Positions 11,388 through 25,112 are shown, counted from the first letter of the stretch. The stretch is DNA of 64,000 bases from Cyrtodaria siliqua (GCA_037043455.1 JAWPHD010005082.1:107369-171368); one strand, 5' to 3'. A program made the numbers and translations. Notes: a model not told the origin generated them from the letters alone.

Positions 11388-14023
11388 ATATGTCCACTCA
11401 TGCAGCATATTAGATACGATGCCCCGGATTGGCGTTCGATGAAGTATGCCCACTCATGCAACACATTAAATACGATGCCCCGGATTGGCGTTCGATGAAG
11501 TATGTCCACTCATGCAGCATATTAGATACGATGCCCCGGATTGGCTTTCGATGAAGTATGTCCACTCATGCAACATATTAGATACTATGCACCGGTTTGG
11601 CATTCGATGAAGTATGTCCACTCATGCAACATATTAAATACGATGCCCCGGATTGGCGTTCGATGAAGTATGTCCACTCATGCAACATATTAAATACGAT
11701 GCCCCGGATTGGCGTTGGATGAAGTATGTCCACTCATGCAACATATTAAATACGAGGCACCGGATTGGCGTTCGATGAAGTATGTCCACTCATGAAACAT
11801 ATTAAATACGATGCACCGAATTGGCGTTCGATGAAGTATGTCCACTCATGCAACATATTAAATACGATGCACCGGATTGGCGTTCGATGAAGTATGTCCA
11901 CTCATGCAACATATTAAATACGATGCACCGGATTGGCGTTCGATGAAGTTTGTCCACTCATGCAACATATTAAATACGATGCCCCGGATTGGCGTTCGAT
12001 GAAGTATGTCCACTCATGCAACATATTAAATACGAGGCACCGGATTGGCGTTCGATGAAGTATGTCCAATCATGCAACATATTAAATACGATGCACCGAA
12101 TTGGCGTTCGATGAAGTATGTCCACTTATGCAACATATTAAATACGATGCACCGGATTGGCGTTCGATGAAGTATGTCCACTCATGCAACATATTAAATA
12201 CGGTGCACCGGATTGGCGTTCGATGAAGTTTGTCCACTCATGCAACATATTAAATACGATGCCCCGGATTGGCGTTCGATGAAGTATGTCCACTCATGCA
12301 ACATATTAAATACGATGCCCCGGATTGGCGTTCGATGAAGTATGTCCACTCATGCAACATATTAAATACGATGCCCCGGATTGGCGTTCGATGAAGTATG
12401 TCCACTCATGCAACATATTAAATACGATGTCCCGGATTGGCGTTCGATGAAGTATGTCCACTCATGCAACATATTAAATACGATGCACCGGATAGGCGTT
12501 CGATGAAGTATGTCCACTCATGCAACATATTAGATACGATTCCCCGGATTGGCGTTCGATGAAGTATGTCCACTCATGCAACATATTAAATACGATGCAC
12601 CGGATTGGCGTTCGATGAAGTATGTCCACTCATGCAACATATTAAATACGATGCCCCGGATTGGCGTTCGATGAAGTATGTCCACTCATGAAACATATTA
12701 AATACGATGCCCCGGTTTGGCGTTCGATGAAGTATGTCCACTCATGCAACACATTAAATACGATGCACCGGATAGGCGTTCGATGAAGTATGTCCACTCA
12801 TGCAACACATTAAATACGATGCACCGGATAGGCGTTCGATGAAGTATGTCCACTCATGCAACACATTAGATACGATGCCCCGGATTGGCGTTCGATGAAG
12901 TATGTCCACTCATGCAACATATTAAATACGATGCCCCGGATTGGCGTTCGATGAAGTATGTCCACTCATGCAACATATTAAATACGATGCCCCGGATTGG
13001 CGTTCGATGAAGTATGTCCACTCATGCAACATATTAAATACGATGCCCCGGATTGGCGTTCGATGAAGTATGTCCACTCATGAAACATATTAAATACGAT
13101 GCCCCGGATTGGCGTTCGATGAAGTATGTCCACTCATGCAACATATTAAATACGATGCCCCGGATTGGCGTTCGATGAAGTATGTCCACTAATGCAACAT
13201 ATTAAATACGATGCCCCGGATTGGCGTTCGATGAAGTATGTCCACTCATGCAACATATTAAATACGATGCACCGGATTGGCGTTCGATGAAGTATGTCCA
13301 CTCATGCAACATATTAAATACGATACCCCGGATTGGCGTTCGATGACGTATGTCCACTCATGCAACACAGTAAATACGATGCCCCGGATTGGCGTTCGAT
13401 GAAGTATGTCCACTCATGCAACATATTAAATACGATGCCCCGGATTGGCGTTCGATGACGTATGTCCACTCATGCAACATATTAAATACGATGCCCCGGA
13501 TTGGCGTTCGATGAAGTATGTCCACTCATGAAACATATTAAATACGATGCCCCGGATTGGCGTTCGATGAAGTATGTCCACTCATGCAACATATTAAATA
13601 CGATGCCCCGGATTGGCGTTCGATGAAGTATGTCCACTCATGCAACATATTAAATACGATGCACCGGATTGGCGTTCGATGAAGTATGTCCACTCATGCA
13701 GCATATTAGATACGATGCACCGGATTGGCGTTCGATGAAGTATGTCCACTCATGCAACATATTAAATACGATGCCCCGGATTGGCGTTCGATGAAGTATG
13801 TCCACTCATGCAGCATATTAGATACGATGCCCCGGATTGGCGTTCGATGAAGTATGTCCACTCATGCAACATATTAGATACGATGCCCCGGATTGGCGTT
13901 CGATGAAGTATGTCCACTCATGCAACATATTAGATACGATGCACCGGATTGGCGTTCGATGAAGTATGTCCACTCATGCAACATATTAAATACGATGCCC
14001 CGGATTGGCGTTCGATGAAGTAT
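11388..14023 (+). repeat. 56-bp satellite array, about 47 units
   Basis: The unit holds GAAGTATGTCCACTCATGCA, ACATATTAAATACGATGC and CCCGGATTGGCGTTCGAT. Units keep the 56-bp length almost without indels. Variants are an A/C switch before CCGG, AGATAC for AAATAC, GAAACAT for GCAACAT, and a few GACGTATG. Two 280-bp blocks repeat the same variant order. It is the largest array in the window, upstream of the gene. Confidence 0.97.
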
Positions 14024-14084
14024 CGAAAACAAACATGAAGATACCAGGGTTGCCGTCAAAAACATCATCATACAAAAGTGTGCT

Positions 14085-14375
14085 CAAGTACTTAATAAAT
14101 ACTGAAAATGGGATACCTTGGAAGCAACAAATACTAACAGGAGATTCAAGTAGCGGACTCGGTTTTATTGAGTCTGTTCATGAGAGGTAATGTGAAGTGC
14201 AACACCTCTCACCTCTCACACCTCCTATCGATATTCTACTCTAAAGCTGCAAAGATTGGGCTTGATGATCCCAAAGGACCAGTAAGTAATAACACTACTG
14301 ATTTGGGACGACATTTTACGGCCGCCACACATCAATAAACAAACTCTAGTGTGAATGTCAATAAATACTGAAAAT
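14085..14375 (+). repeat. Dispersed 273-bp repeat, about one unit
   Basis: It begins and ends with AATAAATACTGAAAATG. Between are CTTGGAAGCAACAAATAC, TTTTATTGAGTCTGTTCATG, GTGCAACACCTCTCAC, GATGATCCCAAAGGACCAGT and TTTACGGCCGCCACAC. More copies lie at 52.9 and 61.4-62.1 kb. Confidence 0.8.
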
Positions 14376-15571
14376 GACTATTTATCAGTTTGTTCAATCA
14401 TTCACTTTCCAACTCGTTAAAATACCAATTCATCCTTTTCTCAATTAAGTTGTTAAATGTTTAAATACAAAGACCATAATATTAATTGTTTACATTGTCT
14501 ACACAAGATGTTTTAATTAGAAGCGCGAATATTTAAGATTCTCAACAGGTGCTTGCAGTAAACACTGCATGAAATACCTAAATATCCTAATGTATGCTCT
14601 TACTTAATATTTTAATTTGTTCGTAAAAACGTGTTTAAACTTGAACAATTTTATATTCTAACACGACCTGCGCACGCTTTCATAGGTTACATTGCGCCAT
14701 TGCGTTTGTGCTTCCGTGGTGTAGGCCTATAGTCAAATAGTGCCTAATAAAAGACGTTTCCCTGCCTTACTGGTGATACAAAATGCATACTGTTGATTGC
14801 TTTTTGTTATTATTACCTATAATTCAGCCAAATGATGTATTGTGAACATTGATTAGTGTTTGTTTGAGATATTTAATTATAATTGACATAGACAGTAAAG
14901 CGAAAGTAGAAATGGGGTAAATCTATCTGTGACGTGTCAAAATAGAACGTGACGTCATTCAACAGATTGGCTTGTTCTTACATGATACATGACCCCCTGT
15001 TTTTATTGCAGTTTTATATTGGCGGACGCTCGTACCGACGATCGTTTGATTGATATGTGTTTTAAAATGTTCTACGAAGAAAAATGCGCATTTTTATCTC
15101 TTGATATACATTCGTCCTATATAAAACAAAGAAGGAAAATCAATGGTGCAATGTAACCTCATATATACACGAAGAAGTCTAGAGAGATCTACGATAAAAT
15201 ACGGCCGTTCCATTAATTCCCCGCGCATATTTCATACGTTGGAAGCGCCACGTTACATGACGTCACTTGGTAAATATACGTCACGAAGACAAACTCAACA
15301 GTAATTTTAATGAAATGTTAATTACAAATTAAAACAAACTTGCCATGCTCCCAAACCTTGCAGCGCAACCTATATGACGAAAGCAATGACTTCATTGTTT
15401 GTCACGTGACTACTAGTGTATTTAAACATACTCTACCTCGCAGAACTTTGCATACGGGGGCGCCAATTGGAACCGCCTGTAAACATAGCAGCCTGATGAC
15501 CTTGAACTCCGTGATAAAATATAGTGGCCCCACAATAGCGTAAACAATGGGGTTATTGTTGTGTCAGAATC

Positions 15572-15706
15572 GAAATAATAAATACGTACCTTTATTTATA
15601 AAATATAGTTAGTCGTTCGGATGCGAGTATGATTTAATTACTACGCATCCGAACTCCTAACTGTATTTTATTCACCGATAAAATACAGGTGCGTATTTAT
15701 TATTTC
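15572..15706. repeat. Palindromic MITE-like element, 135 bp
   Basis: GAAATAATAAATACGTACCT at the left pairs with AGGTGCGTATTTATTATTTC at the right, and inner blocks TTCGGATGCG and CGCATCCGAA also pair. The arms are about 60 bp with small mismatches. Confidence 0.75.
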
Positions 15707-16143
15707 TTAATTAAAAAATGTCTAATAAAATTAATCAGATTACAATTGCAGTAGTGTGTTTCAATCTGTAAAAGGAACTAGAGGTGATTTGGAAGATTAA
15801 TTTGGTGCCAATCCAAATATAATAGAATATTATCATAATGGGCTTCAGTTCCACGTGTATTGAATGAGCCGTATGGAACCTTTGATTTAATTATTATTAT
15901 TGAAGAAAATGTTTTTCTGGAAAGCTCGATGACTAAGCCTGTTTTGGATTTTTTATGATAAATATTAATTCATACGGGGCGTATATTGGCAGCAGTTGGG
16001 CATATTATTAAAGAAACGTGTGGTATAAACTTAAATTAACAAATGATTGAATATTAATGAGTTTTACCTTAAAAACTAGCCGAGTCGTCGAGTTTTTCAG
16101 ACCAAACTATTTCATTAACAATAATTAAATCGGACGTTGCACA

Positions 16144-16303
16144 TTGAATTGAACTGAATGTTGTTTAATGGCTCATCAACACAGTATATGTTATTTAGAG
16201 CCGCCCCAGAGAGAGGGGAAGGATACATAGGAATCCGGGAACCGTGCCCTACTCTTATTATCGAGTAGATTCCTGTGGTTCTTTAACGTGCTCGGAGGAT
16301 AGA
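16144..16303 (-). mobile_element. 5'-truncated SINE of the second family
   Basis: The reverse complement covers the 3' half from CTATCCTCCGAGCACG to the GAATTG tail. It matches the copies at 48.4 and 55.3 kb closely. Confidence 0.7.
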
Positions 16304-16684
16304 CGTTTCACATTCAATATGAAACTGAAACACATTAAGATAGATTTAATCGTATTAGGATTATCACGCATAACTCATTCAGATCGCCTCAAGTCCCATT
16401 AATACCCTCTCAAAACAACTTTAAATAAATATTTTGAAGAAGAAAAAAAAAGTATGTTATATTTTTTCTTCGACGAGTCGATGCAATAATACATGTCAGT
16501 GTGCTTTATATAGTGTGCTTTGCCCTTTTTGGACAACATGTACATTGGATGAGCATAATGCCGGTTCCTGGTTCCTGGTTCCCGGTTCCAATTTCATGTA
16601 CATTGGCTTACCTGTGAGTCAGTATGTAGGAATATATTCCGGGTCGATTTATAACTGAACTTTACAACTTTGGCCTTCGGGTTT

Positions 16685-16770
16685 TTGTGGACTTTAGCGG
16701 AAGTGTGCATGGACTTTTTGGGAGTCGTGGACTTTCGCGGAAATGTTTGTGAACTTTAGCGGAGTTTACA
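16685..16770 (+). repeat. Short degenerate repeat, 3 units of 25-36 bp
   Basis: GTGGACTTTAGCGGAA-like motifs recur at about 16,688, 16,726 and 16,751. Confidence 0.6.
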
Positions 16771-17328
16771 TGTTTAAATGATGCAATGGGCACTATAAAT
16801 GCAATCACGTGTATTAAGTGTTAAGGTTATATCTGTATAGATGAGAAGGTAGGTCACTTGAACACAACTTTGAAATCTCTGACCTATTAAAAAAAAAAAA
16901 ACCGCATCGATAAATGCAAATGTAGGGGAACATTTTAACTTTTGATGACCATGAAATTGAGAGGTCAGTGTCATTCAGAAGCTATTCAAATGTGAGACCC
17001 ATTTGACCACGTGTGCAAAGTTTGGACCCGTTGGCCCTTTTAATTCGTATAGTTTTTGCTAAATCAATATGGAAGTAAACAAACAAAAGAGTAGACTGGC
17101 AAAAGAGTAGACTGGCTATGTCCTTATGTTTGTTCATGTTTATTCATGTTTATAATATTTGAGACAACTCAAGCTATCATCAAATCAAACAGTCTGCATT
17201 AAGTCCCCTTTGAATTATTGGTTTCAAACATCAGTGGGTTCAGAGCTATTCAGGAAAAAGACAGATAACAGAGCCTAGGATTTTAAGATTTAATTTTGAT
17301 TCTGATTGCAAAATATTAAACTTTAACA

Positions 17329-17889
17329 ACTGAGACGAGAGCCAGTCTAATAGAATGTCTACGACTGAGACGAGAGCCAGTCTAATAGAATATCTACGAC
17401 TGAGACGAGAGCCAGTCCAATAGAATGTCTACGACTGAGACGAAAGCCAGTCTAGTAGAATGTCTACGACTGAGACGAGAGCCAGTCTAGTAGAATGTCT
17501 ACGACTGAGACGAGAGCCAGTCTAATAGAATGTCTACGACTGAGACAAGAGCCAGTCTAGTAGAATGTCTACGACTGAGACGAGAGCCAGTCTAGTAGAA
17601 TGTCTACGACTGAGACGAGAGCCAGTCTAGTAGAATGTCTACGACTGAGACGAGAGCCAGTCTAGTAGAATGTCTACGACTGAGACGAGAGCCAGTCTAA
17701 TAGAATGTCTACGACTGAGACGAGAGCCAGTCTAATAGAATGTCTACGACTGAGACGAGAGCCAGTCTAGTAGATGTCTACGACTGAGACGAAAGCCAGT
17801 CTAGTAGAATGTCTACGACTGAGACGAGAGCCAGTCTAGTAGAATGTCTACGACTGAGACGAGAGCCAGTCTAATAGAATGTCTACGAT
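17329..17889 (+). repeat. 35-bp minisatellite, 16 units
   Basis: The unit is CTACGACTGAGACGAGAGCC plus AGTCTAATAGAATGT. One unit lacks a base at about 17,774. AGTAGACTGGC motifs just upstream (17,090-17,118) may be related seeds. Confidence 0.97.
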
Positions 17890-19763
17890 ATCAAAATGAG
17901 CATACAACTGTCAAATAAGCTCCTGCTCCCAGAATAATGCAATTTCTAAGGCAAGCGTATATTGTAAAGAATGGTTTTTAATATATTAAGTTACATGAAT
18001 TTAGATAGATTATAACACAAACATGGAAAGCTTTCTGTTTCAGATAGTAAATCCTCGAAATTTCGCGTATGCAATTTCATTTGTAATTGCATAGAAATTG
18101 TCATTCCTTTAAAACAAATGTCTACAAATGGTCTCAAATTAAGGGAAATTATATTTGTGAATGCACTGATATTTTTTAAATAGGTTTATGTTTGCTGTCA
18201 AAAGAAAATTATTTAGTAAGTCTGACTATGATATATTTAAGCTTCTTCCTGGGTTTTTTCTAGTTTTTGCTAAAAATTGTAACTGTAGAGAATGTGTCAT
18301 TTGTCACAACAGGAGTCTGCAACAGGTCTCATCTCATTGAGAATAATATCCCGTTTGCATTGATATTGTTATATTCTGAGATTTTGCAGTTTCACCTCGT
18401 GTCATACTAAAATATATGAAATTCAAGTAAGTGCCCAATCTGTCTGTACCGCTTAGATCCCTGATTAAAATAATAGTATAATTGCCGCAAACCATGTACA
18501 CTCGTTCGTTAACCGAAAGTGGAATGTGACCATGCGTCTGATACGCGTAATTAGCTGACCATTACCGCGCGATAGGAGAGCGGGTGTTCTGTTTCTTTCT
18601 GTCCCACCACCGTGTCCTGCCTTGATGAGTTAAACATTCTTCCTGCGGTGATGCACCCCAGCTGGTAGGTATCGACCAAAGCGACGTGCTGACAACAGAA
18701 GCACGCGAGCGGTGTAGCAGCAAAGGACTTCTCAGTAGGCGTTAATGAGCACAGCGAACGTGAAGATCACATGATCGCCATTGTAGACTCTTCGAATGAC
18801 TTTCAGGTTCAAATAGTTGTTTTTTTCTGAAAACGTTAACAGCCATTGTTTCTTATCTCTAATTTTTGGTTTCATGTTAGGTAAGTTTCTTGCGGTTTTA
18901 CCAACTATTCTAGTATCAAGCTCTCATCAATCGACATACATGTAGTTCAATAAAGCAATAATTTATTTTCTGATAGGAAATGAAGTTTCCTTATATTTGA
19001 ATACCAAAAGCAGATTTGCGCGCCCACGCCACCCTCACACCCCAACCCCGTTTACAACACTTGGTGCATAGAATAATATGTTATTAATTATTATCTTTTT
19101 TTAATTATTATCTCTTTATGTCATTTAAAAGACACTTGAATAAGTGTCCCAATTAATCCAAATTATCCTACTAATTTAATTTGCTGGAATTAAATAAATC
19201 TTAACTGACATCCCTTCAACCTCCCTCTCGCAAATGGTCGGCCATTTCCTGTATTTTGTTAATAACCATACCGTTCTAATCCGGTTGACCTCTTTGAATT
19301 CTATGGCCAAGAGGAAATCGCAACAGCGCATTATTTCTAGTTATGTCACTTCAAGCCAGGAGGGCCAATAAAGAACGTCTGCTTCAAAGATAAATCGTCC
19401 AAGAATAAGTTCTTACAACTGTCTATAACTGTCTAGCAATGTACGAATTAAAGTTTATTGCGAAGACACATGGGTATTTTGTATTAAAGTAAGGATGAGC
19501 TGGTTTCCGGTCACTAGGTACTGTTTTCAAGTACACTCATAAGCTCAACATTTATCTTTTCCGATATATTTCATTAGGTAATGTATTAAAATGATTGTAC
19601 ATGTACATATCTTTTTAAATAAATGTCATTAATGTCTACCCTACTTTTTAAACCAATCAGATGGCCCAGAATTGAAAATAATGGCTACATGTATTTATGA
19701 AGAATTTACTGCCAGCGGTATTCACAGGTTAGAGCGTGAGCTGTATAGAGATTATCGATACAC
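17890..19763. other. Gene-free stretch with a GC-richer island
   Basis: 18,480-18,790 is richer in GC and CpG than its neighbours and unrepeated, and a good donor (TTAG|GTAAGT) lies at 18,880. It could be a noncoding first exon or regulatory DNA of the downstream gene, but nothing proves this. Confidence 0.3.
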
Positions 19764-19910
19764 CTATGGTAAACACTAAGACGGATAGAGTCTATGAAGA
19801 TAAATCTTCACCGCGGTCGGTCGCTACGCTCCTTTTCTTTCTGTTTCTTAATGGTGAAGATTTCTCTTCATAGCCTCTATCCTATACATAAAATCTATGG
19901 TAAACACTAA
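19764..19910. mobile_element. Small hairpin element between 16-bp direct repeats
   Basis: CTATGGTAAACACTAA occurs at 19,764-19,779 and 19,895-19,910. Between them are inverted arms 19,784-19,812 and 19,853-19,881 (GATAGAGTCTATGAAGATAA versus its near reverse complement), with a 40-bp GC-richer loop. Either a target duplication or an ancestral direct repeat is possible. Confidence 0.6.
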
Positions 19911-20026
19911 ATTCTGTTTCGTGAAGAAAGTCTAAGCAAAGCAGTATGGAGAGTGGTCAGTGCATTAGGTTTACCACCACTAATTACATGTAAATCTCCG
20001 AGGTGTGGTCGAATGTATTTCCTATA

Positions 20027-20413
20027 ATAAAAGTTATCCCTCCTTTTTTGATGGAAATGGGCATTATACAATTAGGGGAAAACTGCCCATTTCTATTCGA
20101 TTTTGTGGTTGTATGTATAAGAAGCGTATTAATAGGTTTTACTGGATCACTGATGAACATTTTCGAAATTTCGACTCTATGCTTACACTTTGTGAGCAAT
20201 GAAAATAATCAATCAATGAAAACAGCTGTACCCTTGACCTGTTTAGTAAACAAAAAGAACTTTCTTACATGTCTTGTGAGCCCGCTTTTCAAGTGGAAAA
20301 ATAGTTTTCTATATGAACATTACACTGCTGCATTATCCATACTTGTGTTGAATTTGCAGCAAATCATTAATATGTGACACTTTAACATTGGTGTCTATGG
20401 GGAAAATAATTAG
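20027..20413 (+). repeat. 390-bp dispersed repeat, copy 1
   Basis: It runs from TTATCCCTCCTTTTTTGATG to GGGGAAAATAATTAGTG. It is about 90% like the copy at 38.37 kb, same orientation. A third, split copy lies at 59.68-60.20 kb on the minus strand. A long frame across it is broken in the other copies, so it is not treated as coding. Confidence 0.85.
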
Positions 20414-22140
20414 TGGTTTCTTGATGCATTATGGGACAAAAGGGAATGGTGAATTATGGGACAAGAGATAGAGTCGTAAACTATAGGACAGCCCAAAATT
20501 TGGTCGCAAATTCATACTTCCATCTCATGATATAGCCAAATTAAACCGAGGCTGCAACTTTATTTTATTTTATTGTGGTTCTGCAATTTCACTGAACAGT
20601 TTCTTTATTATTTATTGAAAAGGCAGATAACGTATTCAGTCGTCAGTGTTAGATTTTGCTTTATTGCGCGCATATTTCGTAATCAGTTTAAGATGCAAAA
20701 ACAACTTTCTGCGCAGTGCATTATTGAATATGAACATAGAATCAATCAAACAGTCGTTTTGTTTTTCCGGTTTAGATAATCAAATCAACCACCATTATTG
20801 CCGCATTCACGTCGCTTTCTGACGTCATAACATGCGGATTATCTCGGCCAATTCCATCAAGCTACTGATAAGATCGTTCTGGTGAGGTCGGATTGTGATC
20901 TATTAAAAATAATGTAGTTTATTAAAAGTCTGAAAGTTAGCCCATATTAATAAATGACTGAATGTTTTCTTTTAAGAGGTTATCGTGTCAGTATAATGTT
21001 TGTTTTCATAATGGTGGTTGCTTGATGAGATAAAAAAAAAGTTGTTGTTAGTAAGACAAGTTTTATACATTTACTGCCATTGCTGTTTAGAGTTTTACTT
21101 AATTTAAAAGTCAATTCATGTTTTAAAACACATAGCAGCTTTAATTTAAGATAATAATCGAGATTTTGATAACAACATAAGTTGGCTCTTGTTGCAATTT
21201 TTTTTTAAAAAAAAGTGGTAAATTTAAATCCTTCTCGTTTGAAACGACTTTTACCATAAAAGCTGTATTTAAAAAACGTATTTAGAACAACTTCCTAGGA
21301 CTATCATTAGCAACACGGCAATTTATGTTATGTCCAAAAACGCCGAAAACCCATTGGCTCAAACAAGAATGCCAATTAATAATGATAATTTTTTCGGGTC
21401 ACTGGACCAAAACGAAAGTATAATGTTCACGGTTTCAGTATCACGCCTTGAGCCAAAACAAAGACTTTTGTTCGAGGCTTGAACTGGAACAAAACTCAAC
21501 AGAAGACCATTCGGACATTAAGGTGCTGAAATAAATTGCTGCGCGGGGGAGAGTTGGTGTGTGTTGGAGGGGGAGGGGAGTGGGGAGGGGGAGAGAGAGA
21601 GAGAGGGGGATTCGTTTTCATTTCTTAAGTTAAAAAAAATCGCGACCCCGAAAAGTAGCGTTATATGTAGAACAAGAAATATGTTCAAGAAAGCATCACC
21701 ATCTTGGCCAACGGTAAACGGCCGACGGTAAGCCCCAAAACTACATGAATAAACATTACCTAGACCTGCAGACCTGTTTTGTAACAATGTGTCTGATTTT
21801 TAAGAATGAGGTCTAAATGTGTTACCGTCGTCAGTATGAAATATAATAATTTAAACCTTAAACTGTATGATGCTTAAAACTACTCGTATCGAATGGGTTT
21901 ATCTCTCATTATATCTCAATAGCGCAGTCAGCAATATCTCGCGAAATCTCGTTAATCGCGACATTTAAAAGCGCAAAAAAATGATATGAACAAGCAACCG
22001 GCTCCATGCCACATGCAGTGTTTGAGATAACTTGATACTGCTATGCCAAATTCCATTATCCTTATGACGTTATCTTTAACGAGGAATAAGAAAATCATCG
22101 GTTTATAAAGGTGCTCTGTAAGAATGTGTAACAATATTCG
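20414..22140. other. No gene seen
   Basis: Contains a purine-rich GA/GGGGA tract at 21,565-21,608. ORFs here are short and featureless. Confidence 0.5.
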
Positions 22141-22402
22141 CAATTCTACTACTGCTGCTGCTGAAGTTGCTACTGCTGCTGCTGCTGCTGCTGCTGATAC
22201 TACTAGTAGTTGTAATATTATGTATACTATACCTACACTACTACTACCACAACACCTACACCGCTATTACCACTACTACTACGACTGCAACAAATACTGC
22301 TACTACTACTACTACTACTACTACTACACTACCACTACCGCTGCCAATGCTACTGCTACTGCTGCTGCTGCTGCGACTACTACTACTATTACTACTTCTT
22401 GT
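22141..22402 (+). repeat. Trinucleotide block of CTG/CTA type
   Basis: Runs of GCT and ACT triplets with interruptions. All long ORFs across it are low-complexity artefacts. Confidence 0.9.
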
Positions 22403-22941
22403 ACTAATTACGACGTCAACACTTATTGTAGTATCTGTATTAAAAAGACTGGTCAACAAGCATATAGCATTTTGTATGAATTAGTGGTCATTTGTAGTTT
22501 ATGAACTGACGGTTTATATGCATACATTTTGATATAGTAGGCATAAGGCTTCTGGCACTTATTTATTCTAAAGCTTCTAATAAGATTTCAAAAACAACGA
22601 ACTTTATCGTTTACAATACAAAGAAAATGAACTGTTACTTTACTGGATTAAACGAAATGCACGTGTTGCCGATAAAGTCCCATCCCGCAGCGTACCGTAA
22701 ATGACAGGACCGCCTGAAACATGTGCAAAAGCACGGGCATGTGTAACAAGCACGGGCTTATCACGCATATTAATCAACATTGGTAGAAATTAGAAAACTG
22801 CCATACTTAATTATCAAAGCCAATCACTCTACCTACGATCAAAACATCAATAAATCAAGAATGATGCACCGCAGCATCTTCCGTCGGTAGACTCTATAGT
22901 TATATTTAATTTTCAGCGATGTAAGTAATCCGATACCCTAT

Positions 22942-22957
22942 TGCGCATGCGCATTGG
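22942..22957 (+). promoter_or_regulatory. NRF-1-type palindrome with adjacent ATTGG box, candidate promoter
   Basis: A perfect TGCGCATGCGCA palindrome is followed directly by ATTGG, an inverted CCAAT box. NRF-1 sites of this form are typical of animal CpG-type promoters. The surrounding 22.9-23.2 kb is less AT-rich and shows no obvious repeat. It lies 2.9 kb upstream of the first coding exon on the same strand. A role as its promoter is inference. Confidence 0.35.
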
Positions 22958-25076
22958 TTCTGCAACTGATAATCCGGAGTACTCCGTGATAGATAGTACG
23001 TTTCAAATTTCCGACAGTGGCATAGAACTTGTTGTTGAAAGGCAGTAAACTTCAGCGTTCATCATTCTTTTACAATGGTGTATACTGCTTAAGTGGATTA
23101 TACGCACTGCATCAGCACCGATAGATCTCTGATATTAGTCAGTCTTGGAAATTGGAAAATGTGCTAATGGTATAGTGCCGTTTTGTTCACGACTTTCAAC
23201 TCATAAACGTGTTTCTACACCTTCAATTGGATTTTAAATATTTAAATATGAGTGTTTTTAGTTGGATTCATTTGTATATTTCTTATATTCTTTAGTCATG
23301 GAATTCTGAAGAAAGAAAAACAAGTGAAGATTCGGTGTTTAGTCAAATTGTATTGATAGTAAAGGCATTTGTAAAATTGTTAATTAGAAGAATGTGTTTT
23401 TTTAAGCTGCTAGAGTGTATACTCTTAGTGTAAGACTCAAAAGTGTCGGGGTTTTTTTGTTTTGTTTTTTAAAAAGTTTGTTTTTTCTAAGTAATAAAAC
23501 CTTATATGACTTTTCCAAAATATATTTTGTTACATTTTTTAAATTATTTGGATGCAAGAATCTGTTCTAGACGTCATACCCAAATTTAAACTTTCGTTTA
23601 GATTCATAAATATGAGCACTTTTTTATTTCAAGTTATGGATTTCCGGGTAATAACTCTTAGTCAAAGTCTAAATTTATTCAGTTTTTCCAAGTTTGTGTG
23701 TATTCTTATTTTACACACAATGTATGGCATTTTATAGCCAATCGTGACCGAGGTATTCATTTCTCAAAACTAGCGGGACTATAAAACAACTATAAACAAG
23801 ACTAAAAAATAAAATTATTAAACAAACATATGTTTATTAAATAAAGAGATTAGACAAAAGAGAAGACAAAAGTAGGCGTTTGTTTTGTTGCGATAAAATG
23901 TGTAAAACAGACCTAAGATAGGCCATTACACCGCTAACCTAAACTCGCCGTGGTCATTGTATGTTTTCCGAAATAACATAAATTCTTGTTTAAATTTAGC
24001 TCTTCAAATTTATGAATCTCTAGGAAAAATCGTGTTTGAGTGTGTTCAAATTTTACTCAAAGTTAATTAAATTGAGTGCCACGAATTTTAAAAGAAACAA
24101 GAGATTATTGAATCATTACCACATAGTTTTTAAATGAGCTGTTTAATCGTGATTCGGAATGTAATTAGGCTGTGTAGAAATGTCTGACGTGATGACGGTT
24201 ATGTTTTAAGTGGATGCGATTCGAAATCATTAATACCTGTTCCATGCTGTGCATATGGAATTCCTCAAAGTTCTGTTTTGCAATAAATTCTTCTTCGAGC
24301 CGAATATTAGAATCTGGATACATATAACGTGAATTAAATCCCTTAATATAGAGAAATGTGCTCTGTAATATGGAGACTCTGCAGTTTTTCTTTAATGAGT
24401 TCACGCCAGAAAAGTAGTCCCTTGATCTGATAAACTGTATTAAAAAACTATTATTCTGGTCAAAGCAAGATTGTCCATCCCTTAATGTGTTACTTTTGTG
24501 AAAATAAGCTTAATCTTTTAACAAGAAACATGTTGGGGGATTGTAACAGTAGCTAGGGTGCGCTAAAAAAAATCCTATATATATAAATTAGGAAGAACTG
24601 AAAATGTATTCCCATGTTATTCTCCACAGAAAACAAACGAATCAAAGAATCATGATAATATAGACGTCATCCTGGATCACTGCGGTCATTAAATGACCAT
24701 AATAACCTCGAGGAACGGCCAATTCCAGTGGTTTAATTAGTTTATAGTTGACATTTAAATATATGGTTAAACTCCAGGTAAACTATGTGATCCAGATACC
24801 CAGACATTATTTTACCATACCATAAGATGAAAAAAAATTGTTATAATTTTCTGTTTGATTCTCATGAGTATCTGGTTAGAATTTAATCGAAATGCGAGGA
24901 ATGGGTTTTAAGACATACGTTAGGAGTTTGCGAAATGTAATTGTAAGTTATCATGGCATACTATAGATGAAAGGAGAAATATTGTGGACAACAGTCTGAC
25001 TTTAGTATTTACCAGTAAATACAATTTTGCCAACTAAGGTGTTGGGTCACCATAGTTGTGAATGAGATAAAAATAA

Positions 25077-25112
<36 letters not shown>

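Larger units (their letters stand above)
14376..17328. other. Gene-free stretch
   Basis: Outside the 15.57 kb palindrome, the SINE at 16.14 kb and the short repeat at 16.69 kb nothing is assigned. 14,960-15,000 and 45,450-45,490 share CATGACCCCC-like sequence, perhaps an old repeat. Confidence 0.45.

Noticed and set aside
11388..14023. CRISPR-like array
   Set aside because: Continuous 56-bp tandem units without spacers, in an animal-type genome.
20003..20377. 124-codon ORF with hydrophobic segments
   Set aside because: Lies in a dispersed repeat whose other two copies carry frameshifts here.
22124..22504. 126-codon T/A/Y-rich ORF
   Set aside because: Translation of a CTG/CTA trinucleotide block in several frames.
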